Assembly (NCBI GenBank): GCA_948874605.1
Contig: CAQRXS010000024.1
Coordinates: 1 to 13,556 of the forward strand
Reading direction: 5' to 3'
DNA: 13,556 nucleotides
From: an uncultured Bacilli bacterium
Lineage (GTDB): Bacteria; Bacillota_I; Bacilli_A; RF39; UBA660
In this document: positions 6,553 to 12,139 of the stretch, piece by piece
Layout of the letters: every line of letters starts with the position of its first letter
Numbering within the stretch: the first letter of the stretch is position 1
Position numbers and translations under genes: made by a program
The notes under the pieces: generated by a model
The model's input: the letters and a program-made list of their open reading frames with translations, nothing else
Database searches by the model: none
Told to the model about the DNA's origin: nothing

Positions 6553-7112
6553 TCGATTTGAAATGATACTTTCTTTTCTTCATCGCCATCGCGATAGTTC
6601 TCTTCATCCACATATATTTGAACACTATAAACGACACTGCTATGAGCATCCATTTCTTCTGTTGCAAGAAGCCCATTTTCTATTTCACTTATGGTTTTGG
6701 TATATACTTCTTCTAAAGTATCTCCTTTTTGTTTTTTTAAAACAACTTTTAATTTTTCTAATTCTACTTCGTTCTCTTCATTTTCAATTAATTTAATTGT
6801 ATAATTTGCTTTTAGCGAACCTGTATTTCTTACACTAAATTTGTAGCTACATTCACTTACGTAAAGAGTTGATTCATCATATGTCATTGGCACAAAACAC
6901 ACATTTTTCGCACTGGTTATTTCCTCTCCGTTTTGATATGTAAAAGTTAAATCTCCGGCTACTACTTCTTGATTTTTACTGTTGTTGTCTACTTGGAAAA
7001 ACATTGCATATGATAAACTTATTACCACGATTGTTACACATACGATGATATAGCTCGCTAGTTTCATTTCTCTTTTAAAAATATTTTTAAAGCTTAGATT
7101 ACTCTCTTTCAT
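6549..7112 (-). CDS. Membrane-anchored surface protein, N-terminal part (truncated by in-frame TGA)
   Basis: This part encodes 187 residues before TGA. A basic N-terminus and one membrane helix (about 18-40, ASYIIVCVTIVVISLSYAMF) resemble the uncleaved or SipW-type signals of TasA/camelysin-like proteins. The segment VVAGDLTFTYQNGEEITSAKNVCFVP and the SYKFSVRNTGSLKANYTIKLIENEEN region form a beta-sandwich-like domain with an N-T-G-S-L-K-A-N-Y pattern typical of this type of surface protein. Cys72 and Cys88 could form a disulfide. The ATG has an AGGGTGA ribosome site 4 nt upstream and a TGn-TACAAT promoter. The frame continues open past the stop for 329 more codons into a second domain, so the intact gene would be about 517 residues. 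Whether the short product is stable cannot be told from sequence. Confidence 0.75.
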   Translation of the reverse strand: MKESNLSFKNIFKREMKLASYIIVCVTIVVISLSYAMFFQVDNNSKNQEVVAGDLTFTYQNGEEITSAKNVCFVPMTYDESTLYVSECSYKFSVRNTGSLKANYTIKLIENEENEVELEKLKVVLKKQKGDTLEEVYTKTISEIENGLLATEEMDAHSSVVYSVQIYVDEENYRDGDEEKKVSFQIE

Positions 7113-7136
7113 GGTCTCACCCTATTTTCAATTAAA

Positions 7137-7147
7137 ATTGTAACATA
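7137..7147 (-). promoter_or_regulatory. Extended -10 promoter of the split surface-protein gene
   Basis: The minus strand reads TATGTTACAAT, which is a -10 of TACAAT (7137-7142) preceded by TG with one base between. The -35 position falls on a T-run with little match to TTGACA, where it also overlaps the terminator of the upstream gene pair. The element is 25 nt from the start codon, which carries a good AGGGTGA ribosome site at 7117-7123. Confidence 0.5.
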
Positions 7148-7159
7148 TTTTAAAGCATT

Positions 7160-7186
7160 AAAAAAGCTTCATTCTCAGAAACTTTT
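7160..7186 (-). terminator. Rho-independent terminator after the XRE/small-gene pair
   Basis: On the minus strand AAAAGTTTC (7178-7186) pairs with GAAGCTTTT (7162-7170) as a 9-bp stem with one G-U pair and a 7-nt loop, followed by more T residues. It lies 23 nt downstream of the small gene's stop at 7210 and just before the surface-protein promoter, so the two units are transcribed separately. Confidence 0.65.
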
Positions 7187-7209
7187 ACAAAAATTATGAA
7201 TTAAAACAT

Positions 7210-7428
7210 TTATGCATTTTTCTTCTGCAAATCTTCCATAATTTCTTTCTGCTCTTGCTCAATTTTTAACTCTTTAATTCTATGTTCTGTTATTTCATCT
7301 ACAAAAAGAACTCCATCTTCACACTTGATTTGAATTGTTAAAGGATTGCCTTTTAAAGTCTTTACTTCTAAGATATCTCCATCATTTAAAATTGCTGTTT
7401 TTCCATTTTCAGAATTTAATATTTTCAA
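7210..7428 (-). CDS. Small hypothetical protein downstream of an XRE regulator
   Basis: I do not recognise this 72-residue protein. The first 45 residues look beta-rich (NGKTAILNDGDILEVKTLKG, then LTIQIKCEDGVLFVDEI). The last 25 residues are highly charged and helical (RIKELKIEQEQKEIMEDLQKK), possibly a short coiled coil. The start is TTG at 7426-7428. An AGAGAGGA ribosome site lies 7 nt before it, inside the end of the XRE gene, and no ATG occurs until near the C-terminus. The gap to the XRE stop is only 3 nt, so the pair is one operon, ended by the hairpin at 7160-7186. No membrane segment or signal is present. A small accessory partner of the regulator is possible but has no direct support. 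Confidence 0.6.
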   Translation of the reverse strand: MKILNSENGKTAILNDGDILEVKTLKGNPLTIQIKCEDGVLFVDEITEHRIKELKIEQEQKEIMEDLQKKNA

Positions 7429-7431
7429 TTT

Positions 7432-7671
7432 TTAATCCTCTCTTTCTATTTTGGCAAATAATTCGTCATCAAAAAAATCACTTAACGGAATATTCAATCC
7501 CTCACAAATTCTTATGATTGTTAATAATTTTGGATTATTAGATTTACCTGCGATTAAATTTTGAACGGTACTTTGTGTCAGACAACAAATACTTGCTAAT
7601 TTATTTGGTGTAATGTCTTTCTCGGCACAAATGTTTAATATTTTCCTTGAAATTGCTTTCGATAGTTTCAC
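7432..7671 (-). CDS. XRE-family helix-turn-helix transcriptional regulator
   Basis: This is a single-domain Cro/C1-type DNA-binding protein of about 79 residues. The helix-turn-helix lies in ITPNKLASICCLTQSTVQNLIAGKSNNPKLLTIIRICEGLNIPLSDFF. A frame-open GTG also occurs at 7678-7680. I prefer GTG at 7669-7671 because AGGGTGG (7677-7683) is then correctly placed 5 nt upstream, whereas for the earlier GTG the ribosome site would overlap the start. The protein ends with an acidic tail (DDELFAKIERED). It is followed 3 nt later by a small gene read from TTG. It probably regulates itself and perhaps the adjacent surface genes; repeats upstream at 7786-7804 are candidate operators. The target is an inference. 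Confidence 0.85.
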   Translation of the reverse strand: MKLSKAISRKILNICAEKDITPNKLASICCLTQSTVQNLIAGKSNNPKLLTIIRICEGLNIPLSDFFDDELFAKIERED

Positions 7672-7774
7672 ATTTACCACCCTACAAAAAGTATAACAAT
7701 GAAATTTTAAAAACTATTAACCACAGGTAGTTAAAATGCTCAAAAATGTTAATTTTTTTTGTAGAATCCTTTCT

Positions 7775-7804
7775 TTTATAATGAATTTTACCAATTTTTA
7801 CCAA
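7775..7804 (-). promoter_or_regulatory. Candidate promoter with 10-bp-period direct repeat upstream of the XRE gene
   Basis: Two exact copies of TTTTACCAA (plus strand 7786-7794 and 7796-7804) repeat with a 10-bp period, so both copies face the same side of the helix. Read on the minus strand, the distal copy supplies a -35-like TTGGTA (7799-7804), with TATAAA (7775-7780) 18 bp away. The repeat could be an operator for the XRE protein encoded about 110 bp downstream. The promoter match is moderate and the link is an inference. Confidence 0.35.
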
Positions 7805-7809
7805 AACAT

Positions 7810-7828
7810 ACTGTCGAAAAATGACAGT
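7810..7828 (-). terminator. Weak hairpin after the beta-helix protein gene
   Basis: A perfect 6-bp inverted repeat, ACTGTC/GACAGT, with a 7-nt loop lies 22 nt downstream of the stop at 7850-7852. On the minus strand it is followed by ATGTTTTGG, a poor T-tract. It may be a weak terminator or a regulatory hairpin. No better terminator is present before the XRE gene. Confidence 0.4.
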
Positions 7829-7849
7829 GACTCGTTTGGTTCATGAAAT

Positions 7850-8977
7850 CTATCTTTTTATGTTTATAAATATTTCTTTCTTTTTGTAGAAGATAAATGC
7901 ACCCGCCCCCAAAAATATAACGGAAATCAAAAGTAACCAAACATTTTGTGTTTTATTTGTATTCGTTTCTTTAAAAACGCTAGAGTCGTTATCTTTATTA
8001 TTCGATGTTACTTGAGCATTTTCTGTTAGGTATTCTGTTACTTTCGTATTAAATTTTCCACCAGAAATAAATTCTGTAAAATTTTCACTATACACCGCTA
8101 AAACTCCTTCTGCAGTTCCAGTAAATTCTCCGCCAGAAATATTTAATTTGATTTTGTTTAAATCTTCTTTACTATTTTCATGTGGATTCCATTCATAAAA
8201 AGCGTATTGTCCACTAATATTACCATTTAAAATACTAACATTAATTGCATTTTTTGTGGTGTGTTGCGCAACAGCAATACCTACTCCATTGGTTGTTGAA
8301 CCATTTTTATTGACCATTTTTACAAATTTCGGAGCAATACCTTCAATAGTACCATTATTTACTAAAAGTGTTCCAGAACGCATTTCGATTCCTGTGCCAC
8401 CACGTATTTCTCCTCCGTTTACAATAATTTCACCTTTTTGAGGATGATATATTCCTAAACTGTCTTCTTTATTTAAAGCTTCAATTTTCCCGCTATTTAT
8501 TGTAATTTTACTATTTGGATAATTTCCATTTCCAGTAATAGCATAATAATAGCCTTCGATTGTTCCACCGTTTACGATTAACTCTGCGACTTCATTACTA
8601 TCATTATCTTTTATTAATTGAATACCTGCCCAAACATTGCCATCTTTTCCTGTAGAAATTTTGCCTGTTCCTTTCGAATCATTAATAATTAATTTACCAC
8701 CACGATGAACTGTAATTAATCCTGATTTTAAGTTCAATTCTTTACTCGCTATTAAACTATGACCATTTAAATCAAGTACAAGCTCATTTTTTATATCTTT
8801 TGCACTCGTAATTGTTAAATCTTCTTGTAATCTACATGTAATTTCATTTTTAAAACACTCTTCTAAAGATGCTTCATCTACAACTTTGTAATAACCATCA
8901 TCACTAGCATTAACTATATTTGCACTAAATAAAATTCCTAATAAACATAATATAATACCACTTTTTATTTTTTTCAT
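7850..8977 (-). CDS. Secreted, membrane-anchored beta-helix-like surface protein
   Basis: This 375-residue protein has a clear signal peptide (basic MKKIKSG, hydrophobic to about 20, cleavage expected after IVNA at 24). It also has a C-terminal membrane helix (about 346-364) followed by a Lys/Arg-rich tail. The body is a run of short beta repeats such as LVLDLNGHSLIA, KLIINDSKGTGKI, ELIVNGGTIEG, KITINSGKIEA, EIIVNGGEIRGG and LLVNNGTIEG. This regular I-x-N-x-G-x-I pattern suggests a right-handed parallel beta-helix, the fold of pectate-lyase-like and adhesin domains. No catalytic motif or LPXTG sorting signal is visible; the residues before the helix are NTNKTQN. Cys41 and Cys48 may pair. It would be displayed on the cell surface, perhaps binding glycans or neighbouring cells. 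AGGAGAG lies just before the ATG. I saw no clear promoter between it and the tRNA terminators. Confidence 0.78.
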   Translation of the reverse strand: MKKIKSGIILCLLGILFSANIVNASDDGYYKVVDEASLEECFKNEITCRLQEDLTITSAKDIKNELVLDLNGHSLIASKELNLKSGLITVHRGGKLIINDSKGTGKISTGKDGNVWAGIQLIKDNDSNEVAELIVNGGTIEGYYYAITGNGNYPNSKITINSGKIEALNKEDSLGIYHPQKGEIIVNGGEIRGGTGIEMRSGTLLVNNGTIEGIAPKFVKMVNKNGSTTNGVGIAVAQHTTKNAINVSILNGNISGQYAFYEWNPHENSKEDLNKIKLNISGGEFTGTAEGVLAVYSENFTEFISGGKFNTKVTEYLTENAQVTSNNKDNDSSVFKETNTNKTQNVWLLLISVIFLGAGAFIFYKKKEIFINIKR

Positions 8978-9062
8978 AATCTCTCCTTCATTTCTAATTT
9001 ATCTTATGAAAAGAATGAAAAGTTTATTCTTCTAGTAATTTGAATCTTTACAAATTTGAGTG

Positions 9063-9089
9063 AAAAAAAAAAGAGTTTATTAGCTCCTT
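9063..9089 (-). terminator. Second, distal terminator of the tRNA operon
   Basis: On the minus strand AAGGAG (9084-9089) pairs with CTCTTT (9070-9075), a 6-bp stem with one G-U pair and an 8-nt loop, followed by about ten T residues. It lies directly downstream of a stronger hairpin, so the two form a tandem terminator. This isolates the highly expressed tRNA unit from the surface-protein gene. Confidence 0.6.
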
Positions 9090-9091
9090 AT

Positions 9092-9123
9092 AGTCTTAAA
9101 AAAACTCCGTAAATTTGGAGTTT
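9092..9123 (-). terminator. Primary terminator of the tRNA operon
   Basis: On the minus strand AAACTCC (9117-9123) pairs with GGAGTTT (9102-9108), a 7-bp stem with an 8-nt loop. A run of T residues follows. It starts 14 nt after the CCA end of tRNA-Lys and is a typical rho-independent signal. Confidence 0.85.
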
Positions 9124-9136
9124 AAATACTTAAAAA

Positions 9137-9212
9137 TGGTGGCTCGCTCGGGATTCGAACCCGAGACCCTTTGATTAAAAGTCAAATGCTCTACCTACTG
9201 AGCTAGCGAACC
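9137..9212 (-). tRNA. tRNA-Lys (anticodon TTT)
   Basis: A complete 76-nt cloverleaf on the minus strand. The acceptor GGTTCGC pairs with GCGAGCC, with one G-T pair. The D arm reads AGCTCAGTAGGTAGAGC. The anticodon loop CTTTTAA gives TTT, followed by the GGTTCGAATCC T-loop region. Discriminator A and an encoded CCA are present at 9137-9140. It is the last gene of the five-tRNA operon. Confidence 0.97.
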
Positions 9213-9224
9213 GAAAACTTAAAA

Positions 9225-9300
9225 TGGCTGCCTCGGGTGGGTTCGAACCACCGGAATGTCAGAGTCAAAGTCTGATGCCTTACCACTTGGCTACGAGGCA
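9225..9300 (-). tRNA. tRNA-Gln (anticodon TTG)
   Basis: A complete 76-nt cloverleaf on the minus strand. The acceptor TGCCTCG pairs with CGAGGCA, so the U1-A72 pair usual for tRNA-Gln is present. The anticodon stem TCAGA/TCTGA holds loop CTTTGAC with anticodon TTG. Discriminator G and an encoded CCA are present. It lies 12 nt upstream of tRNA-Lys. Confidence 0.97.
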
Positions 9301-9319
9301 ATATTTTCAAAATAAGAAA

Positions 9320-9403
9320 TGGTGGAGGGACATGGATTTGAACCATGGAACCCGAAGGAACAGATTTACAGTCTGCCGCGTTTGACCACTTCGCTATCCC
9401 TCC
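9320..9403 (-). tRNA. tRNA-Tyr (anticodon GTA)
   Basis: This is an 84-nt class II tRNA with a long variable arm (TTCCTTCGGGTTCC region). The acceptor is GGAGGGA/TCCCTCC, the anticodon stem CAGA/TCTG, and the loop CTGTAAA gives anticodon GTA. Discriminator A and CCA are encoded. The long variable arm agrees with bacterial tRNA-Tyr. Confidence 0.97.
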
Positions 9404-9411
9404 ATAAGAAA

Positions 9412-9487
9412 TGGTGCCGAAAGAGGGACTCGAACCCCCAACCCACTGATTACAAGTCAGTTGCGCTACCAATTACGCCATTTCGGC
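9412..9487 (-). tRNA. tRNA-Thr (anticodon TGT)
   Basis: A complete 76-nt cloverleaf: acceptor GCCGAAA/TTTCGGC, anticodon stem ACTGA/TCAGT, and loop CTTGTAA with anticodon TGT. Discriminator A and CCA are encoded. The 5' end is set at 9487 so that seven acceptor pairs and a discriminator fit. Its wobble U34 is of the type hydroxylated and methylated by TrhP/TrmR in B. subtilis. Confidence 0.97.
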
Positions 9488-9499
9488 AAAAATAAAAAA

Positions 9500-9576
9500 T
9501 GGTGGGCGTTTACGGACTCGAACCGCAGACCCTCTGCTTGTAAGGCAGATGCTCTAACCAACTGAGCTAAACGCCC
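9500..9576 (-). tRNA. tRNA-Val (anticodon TAC)
   Basis: A complete 77-nt cloverleaf, first in the operon. The acceptor is GGGCGTT pairing with AACGCCC, the anticodon stem TCTGC/GCAGA, and the loop CTTACAA gives anticodon TAC. Discriminator A and CCA are encoded. Like tRNA-Thr(TGT), it is a likely substrate of the ho5U/mo5U pathway encoded at 849-3409. Confidence 0.97.
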
Positions 9577-9598
9577 GCGTCTTTGATTGACACTTAAA

Positions 9599-9627
9599 AT
9601 ATTACCAAAAACGATACCTCTTGTCAA
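9599..9627 (-). promoter_or_regulatory. Promoter of the Val-Thr-Tyr-Gln-Lys tRNA operon
   Basis: A consensus -35 TTGACA (9622-9627) and -10 TAATAT (9599-9604) are separated by 17 bp. The -10 lies 22 nt before the 5' end of tRNA-Val, leaving a short leader of about 15 nt. The same hexamers and spacing occur at greA. No clear terminator separates it from the ligase gene upstream, whose stop is at 9660-9662. Confidence 0.8.
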
Positions 9628-9659
9628 CCAAATTTCTTAAATTTATTTTATTTTTTTTA

Positions 9660-10874
9660 TTATTCTGTCCAATAACTGTTTTCAAACTCTTTTTTGTAAT
9701 GCCAAAGACGTTTTTTCATCATTAAAAAACGTTTAAAATTTCTATCTTTTTTACATTCCATAGGACTTACTCTTTTTTTCCATAATGCAAGAGCTTTCTT
9801 TTTAAATTCTTCATTTGTTACATATTTTTTGATAATGTTTTTGGGAACAAAAGATAGAAGTTGCTCTTCTTTTAAAACTTTTTTTGGTAGTTCTTTTTTT
9901 TCAATTAAATCATCTACCATAATTTGAATCAAATTTGCACCTAATGGAGTTATGTAATAGCTACATCTTCCTTGACGAGCATTAATTTCTAAAACTTTAA
10001 AAGTATTGTTTCGGTTGTCATATTTCATATCGAATTCAAAAAAACCATTCATTCCTAATTTTTCCATGAATTCTGTGATGTTCTTTTTCATATCTTCGAT
10101 GTTTCCACCATGGGTATTACATCCATTTATTAAAGCAGCAGCATTCCCAACCATACTTTTACTTCTTTCTTGTATCCCAATTTGAGCAAAACTTAATACT
10201 TTTACTTTTCCTTTACGATCAACATATACGACACTATCATAAAGATAGCTATCATCTCCTGGAATGAATTCCTGAAGGATTAGGCGATCTTGATATCCAG
10301 CATCCTGAATTTTTTTTATGATATCATTCAATTCTTCTTCCGTTTTGACTTTGTAAATTTTATTTTTTCCTTCAAAAGATAAATGATTATACTCTACTAC
10401 ATTAGCTGGTTTTACTACTACAGGATAATTCATAGTTGGAATGAGTGAATTTTTCTTTACATCAAAATAATAAGTTTCTGGGAATAGTAAACACGACTTT
10501 TTATAGGTCTTATAAAATTTTTCTTTATTTGTAAGAGTTTCTAAAATCTTCTCATCTTGGTGAAAAAAGTATAAATTTTTCTCTAATTTTTCTTTATTTC
10601 TTGCTATAAACTCTGAATATGTTTCATTGGTACTTACTAATAATATATTTTTGTCTTTTCTTTTTTGTGCATAATCATTTATAATTTCGATGCATTTTTC
10701 TTCAATCCACAAGTCATTATGATACTCTATCGTTAAAATATTAGAATATTTTGTAAACGCAAGACGGCTTTTTCCAAGCAAATGAGCTTTTTTGTGATAG
10801 GCTTCATAGGCACATCTAGCCATGTAATAAGCATTGGCATCGCTTCCTAAAATTAGTACTTCAAAATCTAGCAT
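9660..10874 (-). CDS. ATP-grasp carboxylate-amine ligase (D-aspartate ligase-like)
   Basis: The 404-residue cytosolic enzyme resembles the ATP-grasp family that includes enterococcal D-aspartate ligase (Asl), which attaches D-Asp to the stem-peptide lysine during cross-bridge synthesis. Visible marks are the N-terminal LILGSDANAYYMARCAYEAY (7-26), a preATP-grasp domain, and TNKEKFY (115-121). PVVVKPANVVEY (151-162) contributes an ATP-binding Lys (Lys155). LILQEFIPGDD (198-208) covers the adenine-binding hinge. FFEFDMKYD (278-286) and VLEINARQGR (294-303) supply the Mg2+ ligands Glu296 and Asn298. The C-terminal 70 residues are strongly basic. A near-perfect ribosome site AGGAGGG overlaps the stop of the racemase gene 10 nt upstream, so the two are co-translated. 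The pairing suggests that the racemase makes the D-amino acid this ligase uses. The actual substrate cannot be read from sequence. Confidence 0.8.
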   Translation of the reverse strand: MLDFEVLILGSDANAYYMARCAYEAYHKKAHLLGKSRLAFTKYSNILTIEYHNDLWIEEKCIEIINDYAQKRKDKNILLVSTNETYSEFIARNKEKLEKNLYFFHQDEKILETLTNKEKFYKTYKKSCLLFPETYYFDVKKNSLIPTMNYPVVVKPANVVEYNHLSFEGKNKIYKVKTEEELNDIIKKIQDAGYQDRLILQEFIPGDDSYLYDSVVYVDRKGKVKVLSFAQIGIQERSKSMVGNAAALINGCNTHGGNIEDMKKNITEFMEKLGMNGFFEFDMKYDNRNNTFKVLEINARQGRCSYYITPLGANLIQIMVDDLIEKKELPKKVLKEEQLLSFVPKNIIKKYVTNEEFKKKALALWKKRVSPMECKKDRNFKRFLMMKKRLWHYKKEFENSYWTE

Positions 10875-10879
10875 ATAAT

Positions 10880-10886
10880 CCCTCCT
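10880..10886 (-). promoter_or_regulatory. Strong ribosome binding site overlapping the racemase stop codon
   Basis: AGGAGGG on the minus strand overlaps the TAG stop of the racemase gene (10885-10887) and lies 5 nt before the ligase ATG. It fixes the ligase start and indicates coupled translation of racemase and ligase. Confidence 0.75.
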
Positions 10887-12063
10887 AATAATAAATTTCT
10901 TCTACTCCCTTTTTATTTTTATGAACTCTAACTACACGATTTGATATATCATTGTAAATATGATAAGCATTTTTGTGGGTATTTAGTGAAACTTTTTTTA
11001 TCGTTTGGTGACTTCCTATTATTTCAACTTTTTCGTTCCATTCGATGTTTTTATTTGAGAATACTAAGATCATATCCATACAATCTGAGACTATAGGATA
11101 ATATTCATTTTTTATATATACTTGTCCAAACTCTTTTGTAACGCCATCTGCATAACCAATTGGCAAGGTTAGTATATATCCATCTTCTTTTACCTGATAA
11201 CTATTATAGCCAATAACTTCTCCTTTTTTTACGCTTCGCTTACTCATTACAGTAGTATATAAAGAGAATATAGGCTTCAGATTTAAATCATTTGTAAGAT
11301 ACGTTTTACTACATTTATTTTTCTTCTGTAACCATTGCATACGAATATTTCTAATTTTATTTTTGAGTGTTGGAGCAAATGTTTTACTTTGTGAAAAGCC
11401 ATAGAGTATAATCCCTAAACGAATCCCATTACAAAAATCTAATTTTGGATGATTTACTAAAGTCAAGCTTCTGCCAAAATGAACAATTGGAATTTCTTTT
11501 ATATTGATGGTACTTGTAATACTTAGAAATTCTTCTACTTGTTTATCCCAAACGGAATCTGTTATTCCACTGGTTGCAAAATGACTATAAATACCTTCCA
11601 AATATAATTTTTTGGTCGTATTTATCTTCTCTACTGCTTCTTTCAAATCTTCTTTGTTTGTAAATCCCAAACGACGCATGCCAGAATCTATTTTTAAATG
11701 AATTTTTAATTTGGAATATAAATCTTTTTTTCTCAACTTTTCTAAATATTCCAGAGACTCTATGGTAATGGTAATATTAGAGTTTATAGCGTCATCTATA
11801 TAGTCTAAATCGATTGGCTCTAAACATAAAATTGGTTTGTCTATTAAGTATTTTCTAACTTCTAATGCTTCTTCAAGAGATGATACAGCAAAATAATTAA
11901 TGCCAGCTGCTGCCATATCTATGACACATTTTATGCCATGATGATAGGCATTATTTTTTACAACACCAAAATAATATTTATAGTCTGGATATTTTTTCTT
12001 TATTTCTTTTATATTGTCTTGCAATATGTCTCCATCTATAACTGCGTATGTTTTCCTTTGCAC
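10885..12063 (-). CDS. PLP-dependent alanine racemase-family amino acid racemase
   Basis: The 392-residue protein has the fold type III racemase layout. The TIM barrel starts YAVIDGDILQDNI, and FGVVKNNAYHHG (32-43) carries the PLP Lys36 and Tyr40. DSGMRRLGF (126-134) contains the conserved Arg131, and IRLGIILYG (214-222) supplies Arg215 near the PLP ring nitrogen. EVIGYNSY (282-289) provides the likely second catalytic base, Tyr286. PIGYADG (301-307) and SDCMDM (326-331) complete the C-terminal domain. Several motifs depart from housekeeping Alr: KNNAYHHG instead of KADAYGHG, HFGRS at 195-199 where N-S is usual, and a basic insertion around 227-262. The start is GTG 12061-12063, with AAGGTGG placed 4 nt upstream. 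Its product probably feeds the adjacent D-Asp-ligase-like enzyme. It could still be the cell's alanine racemase. Confidence 0.82.
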   Translation of the reverse strand: MQRKTYAVIDGDILQDNIKEIKKKYPDYKYYFGVVKNNAYHHGIKCVIDMAAAGINYFAVSSLEEALEVRKYLIDKPILCLEPIDLDYIDDAINSNITITIESLEYLEKLRKKDLYSKLKIHLKIDSGMRRLGFTNKEDLKEAVEKINTTKKLYLEGIYSHFATSGITDSVWDKQVEEFLSITSTINIKEIPIVHFGRSLTLVNHPKLDFCNGIRLGIILYGFSQSKTFAPTLKNKIRNIRMQWLQKKNKCSKTYLTNDLNLKPIFSLYTTVMSKRSVKKGEVIGYNSYQVKEDGYILTLPIGYADGVTKEFGQVYIKNEYYPIVSDCMDMILVFSNKNIEWNEKVEIIGSHQTIKKVSLNTHKNAYHIYNDISNRVVRVHKNKKGVEEIYY

Positions 12064-12081
12064 TTTACCACCTTCTTTTTT

Positions 12082-12090
12082 ATTATAGCA
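12082..12090 (-). promoter_or_regulatory. Extended -10 promoter of the racemase-ligase operon
   Basis: The minus strand reads TGCTATAAT: a perfect -10 TATAAT (12082-12087) with an extended TG. The -35 position (12105-12111) has only a poor match. The ribosome site AAGGTGG and GTG start follow within 25 nt. The element is just downstream of the terminator at 12112-12139, so the operon is independent of the thioredoxin-like gene. Confidence 0.6.
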
Positions 12091-12111
12091 AAATTTTATA
12101 TTAGATTACAG

Positions 12112-12139
12112 AAAAAGAACCATTCTAGCATGATTCTTT
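12112..12139 (-). terminator. Rho-independent terminator overlapping the thioredoxin-like stop codon
   Basis: On the minus strand AAAGAATCAT (12130-12139) pairs with ATGGTTCTTT (12114-12123), a 10-bp stem with one G-U pair and a 6-nt loop, followed by T residues. The 5' arm encodes the last codons of the thioredoxin-like gene and the loop contains part of its stop. It separates that gene from the racemase-ligase operon. Confidence 0.82.

Noticed and set aside
767..6796. Plus-strand open frames at 767-973, 1076-1264, 3739-3921, 4673-4879, 5140-5451 and 6497-6796
   Set aside because: All lie antisense to well-supported genes, lack ribosome sites and show hydrophobic, low-complexity translations typical of AT-rich antisense frames.
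7210..7671. Toxin-antitoxin module
   Set aside because: An XRE protein next to a small gene is suggestive, but the small protein shows no toxin motif or membrane helix, and the order and sizes match no known system.
7690..7698. TGTTATACT as extended -10 promoter of the XRE gene
   Set aside because: Transcription would begin at or inside the ribosome binding site at 7677-7683, leaving almost no leader.
7708..7735. Imperfect inverted repeat AACTA...TAGTT as operator
   Set aside because: Only 5-bp arms with an 11-bp spacer in A/T-rich DNA; chance is the better explanation.
7777..7782. TATAAT on the plus strand as a promoter
   Set aside because: There is no plus-strand gene downstream and the -35 position is only a T-run.
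9203..9472. Open reading frame of 89 codons on the minus strand
   Set aside because: It runs through tRNA-Gln, tRNA-Tyr and most of tRNA-Thr; the 'protein' is translated tRNA sequence.
9585..9627. TTGACA/TGTCAA inverted pair around the tRNA promoter as an operator
   Set aside because: One arm is the -35 element itself and the spacing is about 30 bp; no regulator site needs to be assumed.
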